DNA from: Nonomuraea longispora
GTDB lineage: Bacteria > Actinomycetota > Actinomycetes > Streptosporangiales > Streptosporangiaceae
NCBI RefSeq assembly: GCF_004348345.1
Contig: NZ_SMJZ01000035.1
Location: 1 to 52,312 of the forward strand
Reading direction: 5' to 3'
Length of the DNA: 52,312 nucleotides
Shown piece by piece: positions 24,177 through 31,493 of the stretch. The notes under the pieces are model-generated. The model was not told the DNA's origin. It made no database searches and saw only the letters and a list, made by a program, of their open reading frames with translations. A program made the translations under genes and the position numbers. Each line of letters begins with the position of its first letter. Positions within the stretch are counted from its first letter, which is position 1.

Positions 24177-24216
24177 AAACAAAAAACGCACCTGAAGATC
24201 AATCTCGTCAGGTGCG
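24177..24216 (-). terminator. Classic intrinsic terminator with U-tract
   Basis: On the minus strand CGCACCTGA, a 12-nt loop and TCAGGTGCG (24187-24216) are followed directly by TTTTTTGTTT (24177-24186). This is the only textbook U-tract terminator seen in the window. It lies between the gene at 24283-24672 and cspA, both read leftward. Confidence 0.8.
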
Positions 24217-24282
24217 CACAAGTCTTATGGGTAACACATCTGCAACTGCTCTTAGGCTATCACACATCGCCTCGTGTGTGCG

Positions 24283-24672
24283 TCATGAACGCACGGCACG
24301 AATCTCCGTCACCACGAACTCGTCGACGATGTGCTGGTTCTGCACCAGGAACCCGACCACGCCCGCCACCGCCTCCGCGCCCACCGCCGCCCGCGCCTGC
24401 CCGCTCAGCAGGTAGACCAGAGGCGTCGACGGCTGGTCGATCGCGAACTGGCGGTCATGGCGGTGTACGTCGTGGAGCGCCCTGATCGGGATGGGCTTCA
24501 CCGAGGTGAACCACACCGCGACGTCCCACAGCGGCAACGCCGGGTCGGCCTCGCCCGCGGCGCGGTAGCAGGTGACGCAGCCGTTCCCGGCATGCTGCCC
24601 GTGCGGGCACGTCCACTGGGCGATGTCGGCCCGGCTCTGGTCGTGGCCGCTCAGGATCGCGGCCTCGGTCAC
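24283..24672 (-). CDS. Hypothetical protein with a CxH...CxxC cluster
   Basis: A frame of about 129 codons with very high third-position GC, which I take as real coding sequence. The visible feature is a Cys/His cluster, WTCPHGQHAGNGCVTCYR, which has the spacing of a small zinc-binding site. The second half (IDQPSTPLVYLLSGQARAAVGAEAVAGVVGFLVQNQHIVDEFVVTEI) looks like a mixed alpha/beta fold. I do not recognise the family. The start is uncertain: GTG 24672 is used because upstream the frame loses coding character, although it stays open to 25062. It ends about 65 bp before an intrinsic terminator. There is no signal peptide. Confidence 0.5.
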   Translation of the reverse strand: MTEAAILSGHDQSRADIAQWTCPHGQHAGNGCVTCYRAAGEADPALPLWDVAVWFTSVKPIPIRALHDVHRHDRQFAIDQPSTPLVYLLSGQARAAVGAEAVAGVVGFLVQNQHIVDEFVVTEIRAVRS

Positions 24673-25120
24673 CCGGCGGCGCGGCGATCTCTCTTCGTAC
24701 GGGCGGGAGCCGTCGCGGCGATGATCGGTCGGGCGGGAGTGGTCGCTGGCGATGATCGGTCCCTCCGCTCCCAGGTCGGCCTTCGATCCTATCCGCAGGC
24801 GGCCGGTGTGGCGGGCTTCGCCCTGCCGGTGGATCGCGTCCTCCCGCCCGCGAAGGTGCGTGCGGCGGCGGCCAGCATGGGGGCGTAGGCCAGGAAGCCA
24901 GCCGCTCCACACCTCGGCGTGGGGCAGGAAGCCGGCACGCGTACGGCCCGCCGCTCGCGGGGCGGGCCGGGAATCTGCCGCGTTCGGACCGGTCGACCCG
25001 CCACACGGACACGAAAACGACCCGCGAGCCGGCCACGGACAGGAGGAGACCGGGATTGGCACCGATCAACCGGACAACCATCCGATCACCCTGTCCGGCA
25101 CCGGCTCGCGGGAGCGCGGG
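24673..25120. other. Region without a confident gene
   Basis: No frame is convincing over the whole stretch. Minus-strand pieces look locally coding in three different frames: VVRLIGANPGLLLSV near 25081, GFLAYAPMLAAAARTFAGG near 24870, and the upstream extension of the hypothetical gene. This could be the eroded 5' part of the gene at 24283-24672, but I cannot show it. No repeat or promoter stands out. Confidence 0.35.
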
Positions 25121-26284
25121 TCACCGATAGGCCAGGCGGCGCAGCAGGATCTCCGCCGGGCCGCGGTGGCCGACGCGGCGCATGAGGTCGGCGATGACGA
25201 GCGACAGCAGCCAGGTCGCCGTGGCCACTCCCGTGGCGCCCGCGAGGCCGAGGTCGTCCTGCAGGCCGAGCCCGTACGGGAAGAAGAGCGCGACGAACAC
25301 GACGGACTGGAAGAGGTACAGGCTCATGGAGCGCTGGCCCAGCGACTGGAGGGCGGTGGCCAGGGCGTTCGGCCGCCGGATGACGGGGATCGCGGCCAGG
25401 CCCATGATCGCGGCCAGCCCGATGCCGCCGAAATGCCCGGTGAGCGGCTGGAGGAGCGAGGCGACCAGTGCCGACGTGCTCGACGGCCCGGTCCACCAGC
25501 CGGCCTGCATGAGGCCCGCGGGAACGGAGCCGAGCAGTGACACGGCGGTGGTGGTCACGGAGACGCGGATCAGCAGCGTACGCTGCTTGAGGGGCTCCTC
25601 AAGCAGCCGGCGCCGCGCGGCCCAGATCCCGACGACCACCCCGGGGACGACCATGACGACGCCGATGAGGAGGCCGAACGGCCACACCATGAGCCGGCCC
25701 ATCAGCAGATCGGAGAGGCCGTCCGCGCCGGGGACGATGCTGCCGGCCTCGTACGTCGAGGTGCCCTCCGACAGCGGGAACCACATGGCGAGCCCGACCA
25801 GCGCCGCCGACGGCACCAGCACGATGCCCGACAACCACAGGAGCGTTCTGTCCTTGGCCCGCAGCAGGCCGACGCAGAGCAGGGCGGCGATGCCGTACGG
25901 GGCCAGGATGTCGAGCGGGACGAGCACGATGACGTGCACGAACCCGAACGCGAGCAACCACCAGCCCCGGCGGCGCAGCAGCTTGCGCACGCTCACCCAA
26001 TCGTTGCCCCGCTGCAACTGCCGGTTGAGCAGTTGCACCAGCGAGTAGCCGAACAGGAACGCGAACATCGGTCGCGCGTGGTTGTTGATCAGTAACTGGT
26101 GCAAGAAGGCGAGGACGTCGTTGAGCAGCCCGGGGCCGCTGTCGACGGCCTTGACGTAGAGCGGCGCGTGGGCGTACGCGATCGCCAGCAACATGATGCC
26201 CCGGGCCAGGTCCGGGGCGGGTGCCCGCGCGGCCGGGGTGGGCGAGCCCTTCGGTGCGGTCGAGGAGTGGAGTGACGTGTTCAC
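25121..26284 (-). CDS. DUF418 membrane protein (YeiB type)
   Basis: A 387-residue membrane protein with about ten helices. The N-terminus has the family pattern RAPAPDLARGIMLLAIAYAHAPLYV. Residues about 85-110 have HARPMFAFLFGYSLVQLL, and the C-terminal DUF418 domain includes LGQRSMSLYLFQSVVFVALFFPYGLGL. The function of the family is unknown; it shares its fold with acyltransferase-3 type proteins. GTG 26284 follows AGGGGG at about 11 bases. A 28-bp perfect palindrome lies upstream in the shared region with the dehydratase-VOC gene. A second DUF418 gene of different sequence occurs at 28928-30124. Confidence 0.9.
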   Translation of the reverse strand: MNTSLHSSTAPKGSPTPAARAPAPDLARGIMLLAIAYAHAPLYVKAVDSGPGLLNDVLAFLHQLLINNHARPMFAFLFGYSLVQLLNRQLQRGNDWVSVRKLLRRRGWWLLAFGFVHVIVLVPLDILAPYGIAALLCVGLLRAKDRTLLWLSGIVLVPSAALVGLAMWFPLSEGTSTYEAGSIVPGADGLSDLLMGRLMVWPFGLLIGVVMVVPGVVVGIWAARRRLLEEPLKQRTLLIRVSVTTTAVSLLGSVPAGLMQAGWWTGPSSTSALVASLLQPLTGHFGGIGLAAIMGLAAIPVIRRPNALATALQSLGQRSMSLYLFQSVVFVALFFPYGLGLQDDLGLAGATGVATATWLLSLVIADLMRRVGHRGPAEILLRRLAYR

Positions 26285-26359
26285 GGCTGAGAACCCCCTT
26301 GGATGCTGCCTTCGACGCTAATGAGCCAGGTCAGGAGCCGGAATGGGGGTGAGGGCACG

Positions 26360-26392
26360 CCTGGGGTGCACCTAGGTGCACCCCAGGTGCAC
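26360..26392. promoter_or_regulatory. 28-bp perfect palindrome with phased GTGCAC copies
   Basis: CCTGGGGTGCACCT (26360-26373) is followed without a gap by its exact complement AGGTGCACCCCAGG (26374-26387). GTGCAC occurs three times, starting at 26366, 26376 and 26387, so about one DNA turn apart. The site is 76 bp from the DUF418 start and 105 bp from the dehydratase-VOC start, in divergent promoter DNA. A dimeric or cooperative regulator is the likely ligand; the lack of a loop argues against a terminator. Confidence 0.6.
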
Positions 26393-26491
26393 GGGCGGCC
26401 GCGGGTCGGCCCCATAACGAACGGATTGCCGCCGCGGGTCCCGCGCCGTGCCTCCTTCCGCCATCCCGGGACGGTACGCGAGCATGGCCTC

Positions 26492-27145
26492 ATGACGAAG
26501 CTCACTGGACAGCAGATCGCCGCCGAAGCGCTCGACGGGTGGGTGCTCCTGCTCGGCGGCCTGCACACCCGCATCAGGACGGGGAACTTCGCGACCGGGC
26601 TCTCCGTCGTCGACGCCATCGGCGCGGCGGCCGAGGAGATGGACCACCATCCCGATCTCGACCTGCGCTACACCCACGTCGACGTCCGGCTCACCAGCCA
26701 CGACACGCGCGGGGTCACCGAGCGCGACGTCCGGCTCGCTCGTACGATCTCGCGGATCGCCGCCGACGCCGGCGCGGAGCTGGAGAGCGCGAGCGTGTCC
26801 CGCATGGAGCTCGCCCTCGACACGCCGTCCCATGAGGAGGTCCTGCCGTTCTGGGCCGCCGTGCTGGCCATGAAGGACCAGTCGGAGGCCGGGGTCGACG
26901 ACGAGGTGCGCGACCCGTACGACGTGCTGCCCGCGGTCTGGTTTCAGAAGTCCGGCAGCGAGGAGCCCCGCCAGCGCTGGCACCTGGACGTGTGGGTGGA
27001 CCCGGAGCAGGTGCGGCCGCGCATCGAGGCCGCGCTCGCCGCCGGGGGCACCCTCGTGGACGACGAGGGGGCGCCGAGTTTCTGGGTGCTGGCCGACCCT
27101 GAGGGCAACCGGGTCTGCCTGTGCACCTGGCAGGAGCGCGGCTGA
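26492..27145 (+). CDS. Pterin-4a-carbinolamine dehydratase fused to a VOC domain
   Basis: A 217-residue two-domain protein. Residues 1-95 resemble pterin-4a-carbinolamine dehydratase (PCD/DCoH), with the helix LDGWVLLLGGLHTRI and the active-site segment EEMDHHPDLDLRYTHVDVRLTSHD. Residues about 108-215 form a glyoxalase/VOC domain (RMELALDTPSHEEVLPFWAAVL, RWHLDVWVDPEQVRPRI, and FWVLADPEGNRVCLC). PCD dehydrates 4a-hydroxy-tetrahydropterin. The VOC partner has no assigned reaction and could bind a metal through its His/Glu residues. ATG 26492 gives the normal PCD start MTKLTGQQIAAEAL. No aromatic hydroxylase gene is near, so the pterin role is uncertain. Confidence 0.85.
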   Translation: MTKLTGQQIAAEALDGWVLLLGGLHTRIRTGNFATGLSVVDAIGAAAEEMDHHPDLDLRYTHVDVRLTSHDTRGVTERDVRLARTISRIAADAGAELESASVSRMELALDTPSHEEVLPFWAAVLAMKDQSEAGVDDEVRDPYDVLPAVWFQKSGSEEPRQRWHLDVWVDPEQVRPRIEAALAAGGTLVDDEGAPSFWVLADPEGNRVCLCTWQERG

Positions 27146-27191
27146 CGGTTTACGTCGGATAGAGGCGGGGGCGGTGGGTAGCGGTTCCTCC

Positions 27192-27641
27192 ATGACAGAA
27201 CGTGTGCCCGACCCCGCCCACCGCCGGCCCGCGGGCCTGGACGACGTCACCGTCGAGGCGCTGGGCGGGCTCAGCGAGGCCTTGGAGACGATCCACCGGG
27301 CCAGAGGTCATCTGTACGCGATGCACCAGCTCACCGGCAGCGCCGACTTCGCGCTGGACCGGGTGGTGGAGCTGCTGCGCCGGGCCGGGCATGACGTGTG
27401 GGCCGACCGGATCGAGCACGAGCTGATCGGCCGTAACGTCATCGACGGCCGGTGGACGTACCAGCTCGTCGAGGAGTACGACGACGGCTACTACCGCGAG
27501 TTCCAGGAGCTGGAACGGGAGGTCAGGGAGAAGCTGGCCGGAGGGCTGCGCCACCTGTACGAGGCGGAGCTGAAACAGCGCCGCCGCACCCCTGGCCGTC
27601 CGGGACACGAAACGGCGCCAGGGAATTCGGCGCCCTCCTGA
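27192..27641 (+). CDS. Conserved actinobacterial hypothetical protein
   Basis: A 149-residue, helix-rich acidic protein without signal peptide or membrane segment. The core DDVTVEALGGLSEALETIHRARGHLY, then LDRVVELLRRAGHDVWADRIEHELIGRNVIDGRWTYQ, then EEYDDGYYREFQELEREVREKL is a pattern I associate with a widespread but uncharacterised actinobacterial family. No catalytic motif is evident. The ATG at 27192 is used; the frame is open from 27174. It lies 46 bp after the dehydratase-VOC gene on the same strand and 49 bp before the secreted hydrolase, and may share their transcript. Confidence 0.8.
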   Translation: MTERVPDPAHRRPAGLDDVTVEALGGLSEALETIHRARGHLYAMHQLTGSADFALDRVVELLRRAGHDVWADRIEHELIGRNVIDGRWTYQLVEEYDDGYYREFQELEREVREKLAGGLRHLYEAELKQRRRTPGRPGHETAPGNSAPS

Positions 27642-27690
27642 CACCTTCTGCGTAAAGTTTCCTCCAATTGTCCTGACTTTTGGGGGAAAT

Positions 27691-28947
27691 ATGACCATGC
27701 TCAGCCGGCGACGGCTCCTTCAGGCGGGCGCGGGTGCCGTGCCGGCGATCACGCTCGGGGCGGCTCCCGCGTGGGCGGAGTCGGCCGAGCCGCCGACCAC
27801 CGGTGTCGTGCCGAAGTCGATGGCGGTGCTCGACAAGGCGCTGAAGACGTACATCAAGGAGCGCGGCATCTCCTGCGCCCAGCTCGCGGTCGCCAAGAAG
27901 GGCAAGCTCCTGCTCGCCCGCGGGTACGGCTCCTACACCCGGCCGGACGGCTCCACGGCGAAGGTGTTGCCGACGTCGTTGTTCCGGATCGCGAGCCTGA
28001 GCAAGAGCCTGACCGCCGCCGCGATCGTCCGGCTGGCCCAGGACGGCGAGCTGAGCCTCGGGGACAAGGTCGCCGACGTGCTGAAGTTGTCGACCAGAGC
28101 CGATCCCCGGCTGGCGAAGGTCAACCTCTGGCGGCTGCTGCAGCACACCGGCGGCTGGGACAGGGGCGTGACGACCGACCCGCTGTGGAACGACGCCACG
28201 ATCGCGGCGTCGCTCGACGTGCCGCTGCCGATCGACCATGACGACATCATCAAGTACACCACCGCGAAGAAGCTCGACTTCGCCCCCGGCTCGAAGTACG
28301 CCTACAGCAACTACGGCTACATGCTGGCCGGCCGGGTCGTCGAGCAGGTGTCGGGCCTGCCGTACGAGACGTACGTGCGGCACAAACTGCTCGCTCCCGT
28401 CGACATCGAGCGCATGCGGCTCGGCCGCAGCCTGCGCTCCGAGGCGGCCCGCAACGAGGTGCCCTACGAGTCGAAGTACACCAGGAAGAGCGTCGTGGAC
28501 CCGTCGGGCGCCACGGTGCCCTACCCCTACGGCGGGTTCAGCATGCCCAACCAGGACGCCAACGGCGGCTGGCTCGCCTCGGCGGTCGACCTGGTCAAGT
28601 GGGGTTTCGTCTTCGACGGCGCCGGGCCCGTGCTGAGCTCCACGTCGATCTCCCGCGTCTTCGCCAAGCCGGAGATCGGCGCGAACTCCGGCGGTTCGTG
28701 GTACGGCCTCGGCTGGCAGGTGCGCAAGAACAACGCCGGAGGGCTGAACACCTGGCACAACGGGAGCATGCCCGGCACGTTCAGCTTCTTCGCGCGGGTG
28801 CAGCACGGCATCAGCTACTGCGCGATCTTCAACCACAGGGAGGAGGAGGGCACGCCGGACTTCGACGCGATCGACCCCATCCTCGGCGAGGCCATCGGCA
28901 AGGTGAAGACCTGGCCCACCGCGGACCTCACCGCGAAGTACTTCTGA
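27691..28947 (+). CDS. Secreted serine hydrolase, class C beta-lactamase fold
   Basis: A 418-residue exported hydrolase. The leader SRRRLLQAGAGAVPAITLGAAPAWA has a twin-arginine and an AxA cleavage site, so Tat export is likely. The penicillin-binding-like fold has S-L-S-K (RIASLSKSLTAAAIV, nucleophile Ser near 109), Y-S-N (KYAYSNYGYMLAGRVV, near 207) and H-N-G in WHNGSMPG near 353 in place of KTG. Such proteins act as D-aminopeptidases, esterases or lactamases; the substrate is not given by sequence. GGGGGAA precedes the ATG at 27691 (27697 is a second ATG). Its last 20 bp overlap the end of the convergent DUF418 gene. Confidence 0.92.
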   Translation: MTMLSRRRLLQAGAGAVPAITLGAAPAWAESAEPPTTGVVPKSMAVLDKALKTYIKERGISCAQLAVAKKGKLLLARGYGSYTRPDGSTAKVLPTSLFRIASLSKSLTAAAIVRLAQDGELSLGDKVADVLKLSTRADPRLAKVNLWRLLQHTGGWDRGVTTDPLWNDATIAASLDVPLPIDHDDIIKYTTAKKLDFAPGSKYAYSNYGYMLAGRVVEQVSGLPYETYVRHKLLAPVDIERMRLGRSLRSEAARNEVPYESKYTRKSVVDPSGATVPYPYGGFSMPNQDANGGWLASAVDLVKWGFVFDGAGPVLSSTSISRVFAKPEIGANSGGSWYGLGWQVRKNNAGGLNTWHNGSMPGTFSFFARVQHGISYCAIFNHREEEGTPDFDAIDPILGEAIGKVKTWPTADLTAKYF

Positions 28948-30124
28948 CGCGGTCCCCATCGGGCGCGCGGGCGGCGTCCGCGCGCCCGAACGGGGCCTCG
29001 TACGCCCACTGCCAGGCGGTCTCCAGCGGCCCGCGCCGGAACCTGCGCAGCCACAGCGAGGCCAGCACAGTGATCAGCAGGCAGATGGCCGCCCACGCGA
29101 CCGGCACCGACCAGGGACGGTACGCGTCGAGCCGGCTCGCCAGGCCGAGGCCCCAGCCGTAGCAGAGCACGGCGGCCACCAGGTTCTGGAACACGTAGCC
29201 GGACAGCGCCGTGCGCCCGACGTTCGTCAGCCCCCGCCGGACCGGGCCGGGGGCGCCGCGCAGGCCGAGGACGACGGTGGTGATCAGCCCGAGCAGGCCG
29301 AGGGCGACCAGGGGAGCCAGCAGGTAGCGGTCGACGACCAACCAGCCGTCGCCGGCGAACGAGGTGGCCAGGTTCAGCGGCACGCCCGCGCCGAGCCCGA
29401 CGACGATAAGCCTCCTGCGCAGGCGGGCGCCGCGCTCCTCGAACAACCCCGCCCGGAGGAGGCGGACGCCGAGGAGGAAGAGGACGATGCCCATGGGAAC
29501 GATGATGATCAGCTCGACCCGGAACAGGGCGGCGTACTGCAGGCGGGCGGCGACCTGGTCGAGCCAGCTCCCCCCGGTGTAGAGGTGGCCGACGCCGCCG
29601 CCCGTGGCCGGCTCAGCAGACGCCTGCAGCGCCACGGTGGTCAGGACGACCAGGGCGGCGTGGAACGTCCCCACGCCGATCATCCAGCCGGTGATCGCGC
29701 GCTCGCTCCTGCCCACCAGGTACGCGACAATCATGGCGGTGACGGCGTAGCCCATCAGCACGTCGAACTCGAAGATCAGGACGTAGTGCAGGGTGCCCTC
29801 GGCCAGCAGCAGCGCCGAGCGCCACAGGTAGCGGCCCGGCCAGGCCAGGCCCCTGCGCACGGCGCTGCGGTACTGCAGTTCCAGGCCGATGCCGAAGAGC
29901 AGGGTCAGCAGCCCGAGGAACTTGCCGTTGGACAGGAAACGCACAAAGGTCTCGACCGTGCCGCCGCCGCTCAACTGCAGCACGTCCAGAGGGCCGCCGG
30001 GGGCGGTGAAGATCCAGATGTTGGTGCCGAGCGTGCCCATGATCGCTACGCCGCGCAGCACGTCGAGTGCCTCTATGCGTCTTTCCACGCCTTCCAGCCT
30101 GCTGGCCCCGCCGCCCGTCGCCAT
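28928..30124 (-). CDS. DUF418 membrane protein (second copy)
   Basis: A 398-residue membrane protein with about ten helices. It begins RRIEALDVLRGVAIMGTLGTNIWIF, the usual DUF418 start. It continues with NGKFLGLLTLLFGIGLELQ and closes with the domain segment GRTALSGYVFQNLVAAVLCYGWGLGL and FRRGPLETAWQWAYE. The sequence differs widely from the copy at 25121-26284, so it is not a recent tandem duplicate. ATG 30124 is used; GTG 30088, just before GVERRIEAL, is an alternative. The 3' end overlaps the serine hydrolase by 20 bp. It diverges from the CBS gene. Confidence 0.9.
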   Translation of the reverse strand: MATGGGASRLEGVERRIEALDVLRGVAIMGTLGTNIWIFTAPGGPLDVLQLSGGGTVETFVRFLSNGKFLGLLTLLFGIGLELQYRSAVRRGLAWPGRYLWRSALLLAEGTLHYVLIFEFDVLMGYAVTAMIVAYLVGRSERAITGWMIGVGTFHAALVVLTTVALQASAEPATGGGVGHLYTGGSWLDQVAARLQYAALFRVELIIIVPMGIVLFLLGVRLLRAGLFEERGARLRRRLIVVGLGAGVPLNLATSFAGDGWLVVDRYLLAPLVALGLLGLITTVVLGLRGAPGPVRRGLTNVGRTALSGYVFQNLVAAVLCYGWGLGLASRLDAYRPWSVPVAWAAICLLITVLASLWLRRFRRGPLETAWQWAYEAPFGRADAARAPDGDRVRSTSR

Positions 30125-30145
30125 CGTCCCGGCTGACGAGAACGG

Positions 30146-30167
30146 CCGTACACCGTTAGTCGTACGG
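30146..30167. promoter_or_regulatory. Inverted repeat in the DUF418/CBS divergent region
   Basis: CCGTAC (30146-30151) and GTACGG (30162-30167) form a 6-bp inverted repeat with 10 bp between arms, 22 bp upstream of the DUF418 start. It could be an operator for either gene. Confidence 0.35.
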
Positions 30168-30263
30168 TCTTACGTCTTCGGTCGGCGGCTCACGGGTACT
30201 GAGGCGCCACTTGGCGGGTAGAGGGCCGTGAGGTTCCGTCAATCCCTGCTGAAGGAGGCGACG

Positions 30264-30698
30264 ATGGACACATCAGGGGTCGCGAAGACGGTCCAGGACG
30301 TGATGCACCAGGGAGCGGAGTGCGTCGGCAAGCACGACAACCTGCGCACCGCAGCGCGCATGATGCGCGACCTGTCGGTCGGAGCGCTGCCGATCTGCGG
30401 CGACGACGACCGGCTCAAGGGAATCATCACCGACCGCGACATCGTGATCAAATGTTGTGCCGAGGGCAAGGACCTCGACACCACCACAGCGGGCGAGCTG
30501 GCCCAGGGGCTGGTGTGGGTGGAGGCCCACAACAGCGTCGAGGACGCTCTGGAGAAGATGGAGCAGCACCAGATCAAGCGGCTGCCCGTCATCCACGAGC
30601 GCCGGATCATCGGCATGATCACCGAGGCCGACCTGGCCAAGGAACTGCCGGACAGCAAGCTGGCCGAGTTCGTGCACCGCGTCTACGGGCGGGCCTGA
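30264..30698 (+). CDS. CBS-domain protein
   Basis: A 144-residue protein made of two CBS motifs (a Bateman module): TVQDVMHQGAECVGKHDNLRTAARMM to DRLKGIITDRDIVIK (about 8-70) and VWVEAHNSVEDALEKMEQHQIKRLPVI to RRIIGMITEADLAKEL (about 82-132). Such stand-alone pairs bind adenosine nucleotides and are common hypoxia or energy-stress proteins in actinobacteria. ATG 30264 follows GAAGGAGG; the frame is open from 30228 but the ribosome site decides the start. It converges on the DoxX gene across a hairpin. Confidence 0.93.
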   Translation: MDTSGVAKTVQDVMHQGAECVGKHDNLRTAARMMRDLSVGALPICGDDDRLKGIITDRDIVIKCCAEGKDLDTTTAGELAQGLVWVEAHNSVEDALEKMEQHQIKRLPVIHERRIIGMITEADLAKELPDSKLAEFVHRVYGRA

Positions 30699-30718
30699 CC
30701 GTCGATCGGGCAGTGTGA

Positions 30719-30749
30719 AGCCCCGCGGAGTGTTGCGCTCCACGGGGCT
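30719..30749. terminator. Bidirectional hairpin between CBS and DoxX genes
   Basis: AGCCCCGCGGAG and CTCCACGGGGCT pair over 12 bp with one mismatch (30726/30742) around a 7-nt loop. It sits exactly between two convergent genes. Confidence 0.7.
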
Positions 30750-30760
30750 CACCGTCCCGG

Positions 30761-31255
30761 TCAGGCGGCCAGCTTCACGTCCGAGGCCGTGCGCTCGCGG
30801 GCCGGGACGAGCCGCGCGCCCAGCGCCCGCGCCGCGATCACCATGGCGGCGGTGACCAGCACGACGTCCTTGAGGATGTACTGCGCCTCCAGGGTGGGCG
30901 GGCCGCCGGGGAACATGTCGGTGAAGAACAGCACCAGCGGCGACATGAACCCCACCAGCGCCCCGGCCATCACGAGCAGACCGGACTTCAGGAACTTCCC
31001 CGTGACCAGGGTCAGCCCGATGAAACACTCGGTGACGGCGACGACCGCGAGCGCGACGCCGCCCGACACCACGCCGAACGTCAGCTGTTCCAACGTGCCC
31101 ACCGCGAGCTCCTCCGCGGGACTGACACCCGGGAAGAACTTCAGGAACCCGAACCCCAGGAAGACCAGGCCGACGCTGATCCGCAGGGCGTCGATGCTGT
31201 GGCGGGCGAGCCACTCGGTCGTCGCGGCGATCATCTTCGTGTACGTGGCAGTCAT
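30761..31255 (-). CDS. DoxX-like membrane protein
   Basis: A 164-residue protein with four membrane helices: ALRISVGLVFLGFGFLKFF, VALAVVAVTECFIGLTLV, LLVMAGALVGFMSPLVLFF and VVLVTAAMVIAARALGARL. The pattern of R-I-S-x-G-L-x-F at the first helix and the four-helix layout fits the DoxX/YkgB group, some members of which take part in thiol stress responses. The function here is not known. ATG 31255 follows GAAGAGAG. The 238 bp upstream (31256-31493) hold no gene, only a GGTAGC/GCTACC inverted repeat at 31396-31419. Confidence 0.85.
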   Translation of the reverse strand: MTATYTKMIAATTEWLARHSIDALRISVGLVFLGFGFLKFFPGVSPAEELAVGTLEQLTFGVVSGGVALAVVAVTECFIGLTLVTGKFLKSGLLVMAGALVGFMSPLVLFFTDMFPGGPPTLEAQYILKDVVLVTAAMVIAARALGARLVPARERTASDVKLAA

Positions 31256-31493
31256 CTGCTTGCTTCTCTCTTCCGTCGTCTCTGCCTGACACGACCTAGC
31301 GTCGCCGGATCCGCCTTCCGGGGAATCCGCCGGCGAGCGGCGACCTGGCTACGCCGTCCCGCGTACGCAGGCGCGTCCCCGCCTTCGCCCCACGGGGTAG
31401 CCGGCGGCGGCGCGCTACCGGGTCCTTGGGGGGCGACGGTCAGGGTTCGACGACCGAGGAGTGCGCGGTGCGCACGTCCGCCTTGGACGACCC

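Noticed and set aside
25121..30124. Two DUF418 genes considered as a recent segmental duplication
   Set aside because: The two proteins share only family-level patterns, lie in different contexts and show no long identical DNA.
30146..30167. CCGTAC/GTACGG inverted repeat considered as a terminator
   Set aside because: It lies between divergent, not convergent, genes and has no T-tract. It is kept only as a weak operator candidate.
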